Below the pieces are notes generated by a model. It did no database searches, was not told the origin of the DNA, and saw only the letters and a program-made list of their open reading frames with translations. From assembly GCF_018100925.1 (NCBI RefSeq), contig NZ_JAGJEH010000008.1, forward strand, positions 310,001 through 374,000: DNA of 64,000 bases, given 5' to 3'. A program made the translations under genes and the position numbers. The stretch is from Pseudoalteromonas luteoviolacea (GTDB taxonomy: Bacteria; Pseudomonadota; Gammaproteobacteria; Enterobacterales; Alteromonadaceae). Positions within the stretch are counted from its first letter, which is position 1; every line of letters begins with the position of its first letter. Below are positions 34,528 through 43,014 of this stretch, piece after piece.

Positions 34528-35731
34528 TGTCATTATTGCTGGCGGTGGTGCTGTAGGGGCTGCATGTGCTTATTTTTTGAGTCGTGATACGGATTTAAAA
34601 ATAGCCTTAGTTGATATAAAAAAAGCAGGCAATGCGTCGCGCGCTTCGGCTGGTGGGTTGTGGGCTATTGGTGAATCAGTTGGGTTAGGGTGCGGAGTTA
34701 TATTTTTTAAGACGTTGTCTAAATTACACAGTGAAGCGCAGGGAGAGGAGATCCCAACCATGCGCCCACATCAATTGCCGGACTGCTTTTTTGAATTTGC
34801 GCTCAAATCCAATGCCATGTACCCAGAGTTATATGAGGAGTTACGTAATAAACACAGTGTTGATTTTAAGTTTGAGCGTACCGGCCTTAAATTCATCATG
34901 TATAACCGTGAAGATGAGTTGTACGCCGATCAAATCGTCAGTGGTATTCCTCATTTGCGCGATCAGATCCGTTGGCTTGATGCCAAGCAACTTAAAGAAG
35001 AAGAGCCTTTTGTGACACCTGACGCCATCGGTGCTATAGACTTCATTTGCGATCACCAAGTAAACCCTTATCGTTTAGTTGAATCGTATACAGAGGCCGC
35101 TAGACAAAATGGCGTGGAGCTTTTTTTAAATACCGAAATTCAACAGGTACTCAGAGAGGGTAAGCGTGTCGTCGGTATTCAGACTGCTTCAGGTGAGCTG
35201 CGTTGCGACACCTTGGTAAATGCAACAGGCGCTTGGGCAAATTCGCTATTTAAACAAGCAACGGGACGCGATATGCCCGTTTATCCTGTAAAAGGACAAA
35301 TCGTATTATCTGAACGTATGCCTAAAATTATGAATGGCTGTATCAGTACGAGTGATTGTTATATTGCGCAAAAAGACAATGGGGAGATACTCATAGGTTC
35401 CTCTACTGAGGAAAAGGGGTTCGACACCACCAATAGCTTAGACAAAATTCAGGAGTTGTCTCGAGGGGCTATGAAGTGCCTACCCATTTTAAACGAGTCA
35501 AATATCAAACGTTGTTGGGCGGGTCTTAGGCCGGGCACGCCGGATGAGTTGCCAATCTTAGGTAAGGTGCCGGGGGTAGAGGGATACCTCAATGCTTGTG
35601 GTCACTTTAGAACCGGTATTTTAACTTCTGCGATTACAGGTAAATTGATCACAGAATTAGTCACAGAGCAACCGACTTCCATTGACTTGACACCTTTTAG
35701 CGTCGCACGTTTTTTTGACGAACCAGCCTAA
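34514..35731 (+). CDS. hcnC: FAD-dependent amino-acid oxidase subunit, HcnC-like
   Basis: A 405-residue D-amino-acid-oxidase/glycine-oxidase-like flavoprotein with N-terminal FAD motif VIIAGGGAVGAACAYFL and the typical late segment RCWAGLRPGTPDELPILG and GHFRTGILTSAITG. HcnC has this fold and nearly this length (about 417 residues). It would hold the glycine oxidation site of the complex. Overlaps hcnB-like by 14 bases; no terminator follows, but two interleaved inverted repeats lie at 35754-35789. Alternatives are a D-amino-acid or hydroxyproline dehydrogenase subunit, more so because the operon lies next to putA. Confidence 0.68.
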   Translation: MNKYDVIIAGGGAVGAACAYFLSRDTDLKIALVDIKKAGNASRASAGGLWAIGESVGLGCGVIFFKTLSKLHSEAQGEEIPTMRPHQLPDCFFEFALKSNAMYPELYEELRNKHSVDFKFERTGLKFIMYNREDELYADQIVSGIPHLRDQIRWLDAKQLKEEEPFVTPDAIGAIDFICDHQVNPYRLVESYTEAARQNGVELFLNTEIQQVLREGKRVVGIQTASGELRCDTLVNATGAWANSLFKQATGRDMPVYPVKGQIVLSERMPKIMNGCISTSDCYIAQKDNGEILIGSSTEEKGFDTTNSLDKIQELSRGAMKCLPILNESNIKRCWAGLRPGTPDELPILGKVPGVEGYLNACGHFRTGILTSAITGKLITELVTEQPTSIDLTPFSVARFFDEPA

Positions 35732-35753
35732 TCCATAGCACCTCAAATATAGT

Positions 35754-35789
35754 TGGCTCGCGGTGAATACTTCGAGCCATATATTCACC
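35754..35789 (+). repeat. Two interleaved inverted repeats after the hcn-like operon
   Basis: Stem A is TGGCTCG (35754-35760) with CGAGCCA (35773-35779); stem B is GGTGAATA (35762-35769) with TATTCACC (35782-35789). The arms alternate A-B-A-B, so the two hairpins cannot coexist as simple stems; they are mutually exclusive or form a tight pseudoknot. There is no T-run. It lies between the hcnC-like stop and the protease gene. Confidence 0.7.
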
Positions 35790-35915
35790 AATTTACATTA
35801 TGTGACAATTATTATGCTCTAATTGATGGATATTTTTGTGCTTTTTGTCGCATCAGCCTGACTTTATGAGTGAAATTGTTATCATGTAACAGTCAAATAT
35901 ATATACGAGATAATA

Positions 35916-38900
35916 ATGAAAATTAAGCACTTGTTTGCAGCGATGGCTGCTGTGCTTGGGCCTCTTGCCAGCCCTATGGCGAGCGCCTACAGCACTGAAG
36001 ATACCCGTTTATTACGCTTTCCTGATATTCACAAAGAACACGTAACTTTTGTTTACTCTGGCGATATTTACGTGGCCAATACCAACACAGGTAAAAGTAC
36101 ACGTTTGACGGATCACATTGGTTTTGAGACGTTCCCTAAGTTTTCACCTGATGGTGAAAAAATTGCATTTGCGGCGGAGTACAATGGTAGTCGTCAGATC
36201 TACGTTATTAATCGTGATGGTTCAGGCTTAAAACAGCTTACTTACTACAACGATGTCGGCCCGATGCCACCGCGTGGTGGTTTTGATTATCGTGTTTTAG
36301 ACTGGACGCCAGATGGCAAACACGTAGTGTTCCGTGCTAACCGCACGCCATGGGGTAAACGTATGGGTCGCCCTTATATGGTACCAGTTGAAGGTGGTTT
36401 AGAGCAGCCGCTTGCGATCCCGGAAGGTGGTGGTGGTATGTTATCTGGTGACGGCAGCAAATTTGTATACACGCCTATTGACCGTGAATTCCGCACTTGG
36501 AAGCGCTCGCGCGGTGGTCGTGCGCAAGATGTATGGGTATATGATTTAGAAAAAAATACTTCCAAGCAACTGACAACACACCGAGCAACAGATCAGCAGC
36601 CAACTTGGGTAAACGACAGCATTTACTTTGTATCTGATAGAGATTACACACTGAACCTTTACAAATATCGTGAAGGTAAAAAGCCAGTTAAAATGACTGA
36701 TCACAAAGAGTTTGATGTATTGTGGCCATCAGCGGGACCAGACTCAATTGTGTATGAAAACGGTGGTTATTTATATCGCTTCAATGAAGCAAATAAAATG
36801 ACGGAAAAGCTGACAATTAATGTTGATGGCGTACGAAAATCAGCACTGCCTTACACTAAAAATGTCAGTAAATTCATCGACTCAATGGACGTTTCTCACG
36901 ATGGTAAGCGCGCTGTATTTACCGCTCGTGGTGAGATTTTCTCTGTGCCTGTTAAAAATGGGCCCACGCGTAACTTATCACACACGCCAGTAGGCCGTGA
37001 AATTGCCGCGACTTGGTCACCAAACGCCCGCTATATTGCTTATTTGAGCGATGTAACTGGTGAATATGAGATTTACCTGAAAGATCGCGCAAATAATAAT
37101 GCTGTAAAACAACTGACAGACAACGGCACAATTTGGCGATTTGATCCAATTTGGTCACCGGACAACAGTAAGCTTTTGTTTGCTGACAAAGACCATATCG
37201 TATGGTGGTTAGATGTCGAAAGTGGCAAATTACACCAAGTAGATCGCGGCCTTCACGACGATGATGGGATCACGCAATATACATGGTCACCAAATAGTAA
37301 AGACATCGTTTTTGTTAAAAACAATGAAAACCGCTACTCATCACTTTGGCATTACAATGTCGATAGCAAAAAGCTAAACCGTTTAACGGATGACATGACC
37401 TCAGAAGCTAACCCGACGTTCTCTGATGATGGCCAATATATTTATTTCACGTCAGAGCGCGATTATAACTTAGCATTTAGCTCATACGAATTTGCCTACC
37501 TATTTAACCGTGCAACACGTATTTACTCGGTTGCGGTGAATGACAGCATTAAGCCAATTAATGCGCCGCAAAGTGATGAAACATCGATAGTGAGTGATGA
37601 AGAGTCGAATAAGGACAAAGCTGAATCAGATACTCATATTCAAGTAGATGGTTTTATGGCGCGGGTTGTTTCACTACCAGCACCTGCGGGTAACTATCGT
37701 GACCTGACAGGTGTTAAAGGCGGCGTTCTTACGCTAAGTGGTGGCGCACTTAAGTTGGTTGAAAACAAGGCTGACGGCAAAATCAGTACGGTTGCTAAAG
37801 GTGTCAGCGAGTATAAAGTCTCGGCAAATCGCAAACATGTTATTGCACGCGCGGGCGCTAAGTATAGTGTGATCAAGCCACAGGCAAAGCAGGATTTAAA
37901 AGCGAATCAGCTAGATCTTAGCAAGATGAATTTGAAGATCGATCCGCGTGTAGAGTGGTCGCAAATGTATACAGAAGGTTGGCGCACTCTACGTGACTGG
38001 TTCTACGACGAAAACCATCATGGACAAGATTGGGATGCACTGCTGAAGCGTTACCAGCCTATGGCCGATGCAGCAGCACATCGCACAGATATTGATTATG
38101 TGCTGAGTGAAATTGCTGGTGAAATCAATGCTGGCCACATTTATGTTCAGTCTGGTGATGAGCCAAAAGGCGAGCGTAAAAAACATGGCCTACTTGGTGC
38201 TGAAGTGGCAAGCCACCGCTCAGGTTTCGTGACGATTAAGCACATCTTTAAAGGTGAGAACTGGCATGAAGATTTCCGTTCTCCGTTAAACGAAACAGGT
38301 GTGCGCGCCAGCGAAGGTGACTTCATTTTGGCTGTGAATGGTCGCAATGTGAATGAAGTCAGTAACTTCTATGAACTATTGGAAAATACTCAGGGCGAAC
38401 AAGTTGAGCTTATTTTGAGTAAGTCACCTAGCTTTGATGACAGCTGGAAAATCACGGTTAAGCCTGTTAAGAGCGAAACCGGTTTACGTTACTTACAATG
38501 GGTTGAATCGCGTAAAGCTTATGTTGAGCAATTATCAGGTGGTCGCATTGGGTATGTACATTTGCCAAATACAGCCTACGAAGGTAACCGTTCGATGTTC
38601 AAGAACTTTATGCCACAAACAACCAAAGAGGCGATGATCATTGATGACCGTTACAATGGTGGTGGCTTTATTCCTGAACATGTGATCACTTGGCTAGCGC
38701 GTAAGCCGCTTAACTATTGGAAGCGCCGTGGTGTTACACCAACAAAAACGCCACAATTTGCGCATGATGGACCAAAAGCTATGTTGATCAATGGCTATTC
38801 AAGTTCAGGCGGCGATGCTATTCCTTATTACTTCCGCCAAGCTGGGTTAGGAAAGTTAATTGGTACGCGTACATGGGGTGGCCTAATTGGTATCTCTGGC

Positions 38901-39149
38901 AACCCAAGACTTGTAGATGGTGGTCAGGTGATCGCTGCGACGTTCCGTATTCTGGATAATGACGGTAACTGGATCATTGAAAATGAAGGGGTAGTGCCTG
39001 ACATTGAAGTGATAGACCGCCCTGAACTTATTCAGGCAGGTAAAGATCCATCAGTTGAACGCGCAGTTAAAGAGCTATTAAAAGAGCTTGAAGACAACCC
39101 TAAAAAGAAACTAACCGTGCCACCGGCACCGACAAAGTTTATTGACTAG
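35916..39149 (+). CDS. Tricorn-protease-like periplasmic peptidase (S41 family C-terminus)
   Basis: A 1077-residue exported protein. After a signal peptide (MKIKHLFAAMAAVLGPLASPMASA) comes a long beta-propeller region with repeated DPD/SPDG-type blades (FSPDGEKIAFAAEY, WTPDGKHVVFRA, WSPDNSKLLFAD, FSDDGQYIYFTSERD), then a helical bundle, a PDZ domain (about residue 790) and a C-terminal S41-type Ser protease domain with DDRYNGGGFIPEHV and the catalytic Ser in GYSSSGGDAIPYYF. Tricorn proteins degrade peptides to small products; proteobacterial homologues are periplasmic. No clear partner gene; promoter is in the 184-bp gap before it. Confidence 0.88.
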   Translation: MKIKHLFAAMAAVLGPLASPMASAYSTEDTRLLRFPDIHKEHVTFVYSGDIYVANTNTGKSTRLTDHIGFETFPKFSPDGEKIAFAAEYNGSRQIYVINRDGSGLKQLTYYNDVGPMPPRGGFDYRVLDWTPDGKHVVFRANRTPWGKRMGRPYMVPVEGGLEQPLAIPEGGGGMLSGDGSKFVYTPIDREFRTWKRSRGGRAQDVWVYDLEKNTSKQLTTHRATDQQPTWVNDSIYFVSDRDYTLNLYKYREGKKPVKMTDHKEFDVLWPSAGPDSIVYENGGYLYRFNEANKMTEKLTINVDGVRKSALPYTKNVSKFIDSMDVSHDGKRAVFTARGEIFSVPVKNGPTRNLSHTPVGREIAATWSPNARYIAYLSDVTGEYEIYLKDRANNNAVKQLTDNGTIWRFDPIWSPDNSKLLFADKDHIVWWLDVESGKLHQVDRGLHDDDGITQYTWSPNSKDIVFVKNNENRYSSLWHYNVDSKKLNRLTDDMTSEANPTFSDDGQYIYFTSERDYNLAFSSYEFAYLFNRATRIYSVAVNDSIKPINAPQSDETSIVSDEESNKDKAESDTHIQVDGFMARVVSLPAPAGNYRDLTGVKGGVLTLSGGALKLVENKADGKISTVAKGVSEYKVSANRKHVIARAGAKYSVIKPQAKQDLKANQLDLSKMNLKIDPRVEWSQMYTEGWRTLRDWFYDENHHGQDWDALLKRYQPMADAAAHRTDIDYVLSEIAGEINAGHIYVQSGDEPKGERKKHGLLGAEVASHRSGFVTIKHIFKGENWHEDFRSPLNETGVRASEGDFILAVNGRNVNEVSNFYELLENTQGEQVELILSKSPSFDDSWKITVKPVKSETGLRYLQWVESRKAYVEQLSGGRIGYVHLPNTAYEGNRSMFKNFMPQTTKEAMIIDDRYNGGGFIPEHVITWLARKPLNYWKRRGVTPTKTPQFAHDGPKAMLINGYSSSGGDAIPYYFRQAGLGKLIGTRTWGGLIGISGNPRLVDGGQVIAATFRILDNDGNWIIENEGVVPDIEVIDRPELIQAGKDPSVERAVKELLKELEDNPKKKLTVPPAPTKFID

Positions 39150-39183
39150 GGTAGTTTAGTGAGTTTATAGACTAGGTAATTAT

Positions 39184-39207
39184 AAAAGGGGCATAGCCCC
39201 TTTTTTT
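39184..39207 (+). terminator. Terminator after the tricorn-like gene
   Basis: AAAAGGGGC / GCCCCTTTT with a 3-base loop followed by further T residues, 16 bases before the next ATG. The next gene therefore needs read-through or its own very close promoter. Confidence 0.88.
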
Positions 39208-39222
39208 GTTTAAGGAGAACAA

Positions 39223-39966
39223 ATGAAAGTTGTATTGATCACCGGGGGGAGTCGTGGCATTGGCGCTGCGAGTGCAAAGAGTTTAGCGGCTGAAGGGTAT
39301 GCTGTTGCCATTAACTATAAATCAAATCACCAAGCTGCTGAGCAGGTAAAAAAAGAGATCCTGTCTGCTGGTGGTAAAGCAGAACTTTTTCAGGCTGATG
39401 TGAGTGATGAGCGGCAAGTCGTTGATATGTTCAAAGCGATTCAAATGCGTTTGGGGTTAGTAACGCATCTTGTCAATAACGCGGGGGTGTTGCAAACACA
39501 AATGCGCGTAGAAGACATGAGCGCCGAGCGCATTAATTGGATGTTGATGCAAAATGTCACGCCGTATTTTATTTGTGCCCGCGAGGCAATAAAGCATATA
39601 CGTCAGTCTAAACAAGTAAACAGGTGTGCAATTGTGAATGTGTCTTCTGCGGCGTCTTATCTTGGTGGAGCAAACGAATATGTTGATTACGCTGCTGCAA
39701 AAGGGGCAATAGATAGCTTTACCACAGGTTTGTCGTTAGAGCTTGCCCCAGAGGGCATTCGTGTGAACTGTGTACGCCCCGGCTGTATCTATACTGATAT
39801 ACATGCCGATGGTGGTGAGCCTGGCAGAGTCGATAGAGTTGCTGAATTATTGCCAATGAAGCGAGGTGGTACAGCACAAGAAGTCGCAAACGCTGTAGTA
39901 TGGTTATTAAGCGATGGAGCTTCCTATGCGACAGGCACATTTATCGATTTAGCAGGTGGAAAATAA
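39223..39966 (+). CDS. Short-chain dehydrogenase/reductase (SDR family)
   Basis: A 247-residue classical SDR: coenzyme-binding TGGSRGIGAASAK (residues 7-19), structural NNAG (about residue 86), catalytic Ser in VSSAASYLG and Tyr-x3-Lys in YVDYAAAKGA, and C-terminal GTFIDLAGG. It resembles 3-oxoacyl-ACP-reductase-type enzymes (FabG-like) but substrate cannot be read. AAGGAG precedes the ATG. It is followed by a terminator at 39967-39986. Confidence 0.88.
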   Translation: MKVVLITGGSRGIGAASAKSLAAEGYAVAINYKSNHQAAEQVKKEILSAGGKAELFQADVSDERQVVDMFKAIQMRLGLVTHLVNNAGVLQTQMRVEDMSAERINWMLMQNVTPYFICAREAIKHIRQSKQVNRCAIVNVSSAASYLGGANEYVDYAAAKGAIDSFTTGLSLELAPEGIRVNCVRPGCIYTDIHADGGEPGRVDRVAELLPMKRGGTAQEVANAVVWLLSDGASYATGTFIDLAGGK

Positions 39967-39986
39967 CAGGGCTTTTAAGCCCTTTT
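39967..39986 (+). terminator. Terminator of the SDR gene
   Basis: GGGCTT / AAGCCC stem with a TT loop and four T residues directly after the stop codon. Confidence 0.8.
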
Positions 39987-40278
39987 GTACCAGCGCTGAT
40001 AAAACAGTGGCGCGTTAAGATTGTGAATTACCACCCAAGAAAATGTTCAACCAGATGTGAGTGATGAGCTTTTTAGTATCGGCGTATATGTTTTAAGACA
40101 TTAACAGTTAGATTCTGTGGTTGGTTTCTCGCTGTTATATAAAGCAGTCGTGCTGTTCAGTTGTATGAAGGGGAGAGTGTTAGGCACATTATGACGACCT
40201 TGGAACTTATCTATCCAATTACTTGTGACTGAGCTAGTATCGGTTGGTATGAGTTTATCAGTTGAGAGAAGATTAGAG
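39967..40278. other. Non-coding stretch after the SDR gene
   Basis: Starts with a terminator hairpin (GGGCTT / AAGCCC, 39969-39982, then TTTT). The remainder to 40278 has no identifiable gene; an in-frame GTG at 40225 might start the next gene, so part of it could be coding. Confidence 0.4.
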
Positions 40279-40701
40279 ATGCTTCCAAAAGTAAAAGTTT
40301 CCAAGTCGGTCGTCGCGTCGTTATACATTCTGCCTATTTCAGTATTGGCTTTTTTACTCTTGCTGGTGTTCGTCCCTATTGAGCATAAAGTGGGATACTA
40401 TATAACATTATTTTTTGCTTTATTTTCGATGGTGAATTGTATTTATAGTGTTGTATGCTCCTTTTTTATTCTCAGAGCTTATCACTCCGTAGCAAATGCT
40501 CGGCACCGTGCATTTGATTATTTAGTACTATGTATATTGAATGTGTTTGCTGGTTATCACTTTTGGAGAAAGATAAAAAGGAAAGAACAAGCTGATGAGA
40601 TAGAAATCGATTTGCAGTGGAAGTTCAGTGTACTAGACGTCTTTTATATTGCATGGGTTTTTATTGCTATCGTGAGCAGTAAGCTGATGTACGGTGCGTA
40701 G
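40279..40701 (+). CDS. Small membrane protein of unknown function
   Basis: A 140-residue protein with four hydrophobic segments: SVVASLYILPISVLAFLLLL, YYITLFFALFSMVNCIYSVV, a weak third (YLVLCILNVFAGYHF) and VLDVFYIAWVFIAIVS, separated by short charged loops. The ATG at 40279 has GAGAGAAG upstream; an in-frame GTG at 40225 would add 18 residues and cannot be ruled out. I recognise no family. It lies between a terminator and a convergent gene. Confidence 0.6.
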   Translation: MLPKVKVSKSVVASLYILPISVLAFLLLLVFVPIEHKVGYYITLFFALFSMVNCIYSVVCSFFILRAYHSVANARHRAFDYLVLCILNVFAGYHFWRKIKRKEQADEIEIDLQWKFSVLDVFYIAWVFIAIVSSKLMYGA

Positions 40702-40768
40702 CCATCAAACCTATTAGTTAGCCAAGCCGATTTTTTATCAGTGAATTGATAGTCAGAAAATGTACCAA

Positions 40769-40791
40769 ACAAGCCGCATTGTGCGGCTTGT
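40769..40791 (-). terminator. Terminator of the exported 127-residue protein gene
   Basis: ACAAGCCGCA / TGCGGCTTGT with a 3-base loop lies 14 bases beyond the stop codon of the minus-strand gene; a short T-run follows on the minus strand. Confidence 0.75.
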
Positions 40792-40804
40792 ACATAAACT
40801 ACGG

Positions 40805-41188
40805 TTAGAATGTTGCGTAGTTTGCTTGAATGTAGATGTTATTGCCCTCGTGATCACCACAAATACCTGAGAATTGAAGCGGTGTATTGGTATTTTTTGA
40901 ATGCATGGCCAGGTCAAACATACGTTCTGCACCTGGCGAGCTTGCAGGAATATAAGCATAAATTGCAGATGGACAACCCGGTGCTTCCCAAGTTGTATTT
41001 ACACCGCTTTGTGCAGTTTCATTACTGTCAAATGAAGCAAAGTAATAATATGCATTGCCATGGAATACTTCAACGCGTACTTCCTTGACGACTTTATCTG
41101 CAGTTACAACAGTCGCAGCTCCCGGTTGAGCTGCTTGAGCGAAACCTGAAGATAGAACAAGTGACGCGACTAATGCTAATTTTTTCAT
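40805..41188 (-). CDS. Exported protein of unknown function
   Basis: A 127-residue precursor with a clear Sec signal peptide (MKKLALVASLVLSSGFAQA, cleavage after AQA). The mature protein is about 108 residues, Ala/Tyr/Asn-rich and probably beta-sheet (EVRVEVFHGNAYYYFAS, NNIYIQANYATF), with two Cys (GCPSAIYAY and GICGDHEG) that may form a disulfide. The ATG at 41188 has AAAGGATA upstream; a longer frame to 41248 is not preferred. It is a monocistronic gene with an unusually AT-rich upstream region. I do not recognise the family. Confidence 0.72.
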   Translation of the reverse strand: MKKLALVASLVLSSGFAQAAQPGAATVVTADKVVKEVRVEVFHGNAYYYFASFDSNETAQSGVNTTWEAPGCPSAIYAYIPASSPGAERMFDLAMHSKNTNTPLQFSGICGDHEGNNIYIQANYATF

Positions 41189-41623
41189 ATTAATATCCTT
41201 TGTTTTTTTGATTTTAAATCCGCTGGTTATTATATTTAAAAAATGCATTTTTTAAATGGTGGCGTGGTTTTAAATGATATATTTAATTTATTTATTTATT
41301 AATTAATTTATTTTCTTCTTTTAAAGTTGTTTTTATAAATTTATTAATTTGTTTCTTACTTTTAAAGGAGTTTTTATAAATTTTTTATTGTTTATGATTT
41401 CGATGAAAATCTAAAATGAGCCCATAGAGCTAGGTGGTGTTATCGACATTTTTAACCATGTTTGTTCAAGTTCGTCTATCCGTTTACAAGAACTCTCCAA
41501 TTATCAATAAAATCTTAATTATGTTTCTTTATTTATGGTTATTATCAAGTTTAGTGATGGGAATTACTCTTGAGTTTGGAGGAAGCCAATGTGCTCTCAT
41601 CAGCTCAAAACATAGGAGAAAGC
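41189..41623. other. AT-rich region with a 31-bp imperfect direct repeat
   Basis: Very AT-rich, with imperfect copies of TTCTT-TTTTAAAG-TTTTTATAAATT at 41314-41344 and 41353-41384, 39 bases apart. The second contains AAAGGAG. Also a doubtful small reading frame (41434-41640, see below). Otherwise nothing. Confidence 0.4.
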
Positions 41624-41640
41624 GTGGTAAATCGTTGTAA
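41434..41640 (+). CDS. Possible 68-residue membrane peptide overlapping the cupin gene
   Basis: A GTG-started frame with one strong hydrophobic segment (IINKILIMFLYLWLLSSLVMG) and a basic tail (SSKHRRKRGKSL), overlapping the next gene by 17 bases. No good ribosome site is visible (only GAGCTAGG before the GTG). It could be a real small membrane protein translationally coupled to the cupin gene, or chance. The hydrophobic-plus-basic pattern makes it worth recording. Confidence 0.3.
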   Translation: MVLSTFLTMFVQVRLSVYKNSPIINKILIMFLYLWLLSSLVMGITLEFGGSQCALISSKHRRKRGKSL

Positions 41641-42430
41641 GTTAATTTTAGTTGGTCTGTTTTTATTCAATAGTCATATTGCAAGTAGTAAAGAGCCAGA
41701 CATACGCGCTATAGAGCAGCTCCAATGGACGCCGTTAAACCCATTACGTGGAGATGCGAGCCCTCGAGCCGCAGACTTGTGGGGAAACCGCCAAAAAGGC
41801 GGTGCCACTGGTTTTTTAGTAAAGTTTAAACCAGGGTTTACTTCACCTCCACACATTCATAATGTGAGCTATCGAGGCATTGTTATCAAAGGCCTTGTAC
41901 ATAATGATGATCCTGAAGCTCGTGATATGTGGCTTTCAGTAGGCTCTTTTTGGACACAGCCAGCGGGAGATGCACATATTACTGCGGCAAAAGATCAAGT
42001 TAATATCGCTTACATTGAAATTGATAGCGGTCCATATCTAGTACACCCAAAAGAGCAAGCATTTGACAATGGTGAGCAGGCAATGAATGTCGCCTCATCA
42101 AACTTAGTTTGGCTTAATGCGAGTGATATAAAATGGACAGACACCAAGTACAATGTGCAACGCGCATTTTTATGGGGTGATACTTCTGTTGGTAATTTAA
42201 ATGGTAGCCTAATTAAATTACCAGTTGGCTTTTCAGGGAAACTAGTAAGTGAGGGGGACACCTTTCATGCAGTGGTCATTAGCGGGCAAATAAGGTATGA
42301 ATCGCAAAGCGTTTCACTTAAAGTCGGCAGTTACTTTGGGCAGAGCAAAGTGCATCGTGTCAAGGTAATACAAGATACCCAAATTTATATACGCACCAAT
42401 AGTAAAATCCACATTGTAGAAGACAAATAA
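41624..42430 (+). CDS. Exported cupin-fold protein (DUF4437-like)
   Basis: A 268-residue precursor with a signal peptide (VNRCKLILVGLFLFNSHIASS) and two cupin-like halves. The first half has a His motif PPHIHNVSYRGIVIKG; the second has a paired beta-barrel segment (LPVGFSGKLVSEGDTFHAVVI). DUF4437 proteins are bicupins of unknown role. The start is GTG at 41624 with AGGAG 5 bases upstream, which gives a clean signal peptide; other starts at 41570 or 41591 are possible. A hairpin follows at 42455-42480. Confidence 0.68.
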   Translation: MVNRCKLILVGLFLFNSHIASSKEPDIRAIEQLQWTPLNPLRGDASPRAADLWGNRQKGGATGFLVKFKPGFTSPPHIHNVSYRGIVIKGLVHNDDPEARDMWLSVGSFWTQPAGDAHITAAKDQVNIAYIEIDSGPYLVHPKEQAFDNGEQAMNVASSNLVWLNASDIKWTDTKYNVQRAFLWGDTSVGNLNGSLIKLPVGFSGKLVSEGDTFHAVVISGQIRYESQSVSLKVGSYFGQSKVHRVKVIQDTQIYIRTNSKIHIVEDK

Positions 42431-42454
42431 TAAAGGCCGACAAAAACGAAGTTC

Positions 42455-42480
42455 CTTCGCCCTTATCAAAGAGGGCGAAG
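42455..42480. terminator. Hairpin between the cupin and GNAT genes
   Basis: CTTCGCCCT / AGGGCGAAG stem with an 8-base loop lies between convergent stop codons; no long T-run. Confidence 0.65.
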
Positions 42481-42495
42481 ATTGATTCCTTATGA

Positions 42496-43014
42496 TTATA
42501 ATTTCAGGTGCTTGTAATAATAACTTGTACTATGAAATCGTCCTTCCTGATCAGATACATAATTGGGGATCTGCCCCACTTTAGTGTAACCGGAGGCCTG
42601 ATAAAATAGCTCAGCATTGTCTCCACTTTGCGTGTCTAATACGAGAAGCTGAATACCTTGCTTCAAAGCTTGTGACTCTACATAAGCCATTAATTTAGTT
42701 GCATACCCTTTTCGATGGGCGCGGGGCTGGACTAAGAGTTTTTCTACTTCTGCGCGATGGCGACCGTTTTGCTTGTGGCAGAGTGCCAGCTGCACAGTGG
42801 CTTGCACTTCATTGTTATCATACAAGATGTATAAAAGTCTTAGCTTGTTCTCCAGCTCTCTATTAACAGATTGCCAGTACTTAGTAAGAATGTTTGACTC
42901 AGACGCTTTGTAAAACCCAAGTGAAGCGCCACTATCAATACAGCAACCTAAAAGCTCTGTGAGCGCGTTTTGGTTGCTGGTAGAGAGGTGAGTGAGATGT
43001 TCTACGGTGATCAC
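42496..43014 (-). CDS. GNAT-family acetyltransferase
   Basis: A 172-residue N-acetyltransferase of the GNAT fold: acetyl-CoA motif VEKLLVQPRAHRKGYATKLMAYVE (residues about 95-118; Q/R-x2-G-x-G/A form RKGYATKL) and QLLVLDTQSGDNAELFYQASGYTKVG. The start is GTG, sharing GTGA with the stop codon of the upstream helix-turn-helix gene, so translation is coupled. The acceptor substrate is unknown; a small molecule or a protein amine is possible. Confidence 0.85.
   Translation of the reverse strand: MITVEHLTHLSTSNQNALTELLGCCIDSGASLGFYKASESNILTKYWQSVNRELENKLRLLYILYDNNEVQATVQLALCHKQNGRHRAEVEKLLVQPRAHRKGYATKLMAYVESQALKQGIQLLVLDTQSGDNAELFYQASGYTKVGQIPNYVSDQEGRFHSTSYYYKHLKL

Noticed and set aside
40101-40328. 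Minus-strand 75-residue frame upstream of the small membrane protein
   Set aside because: No ribosome site, no hydrophobic pattern, overlaps the start of the plus-strand gene.
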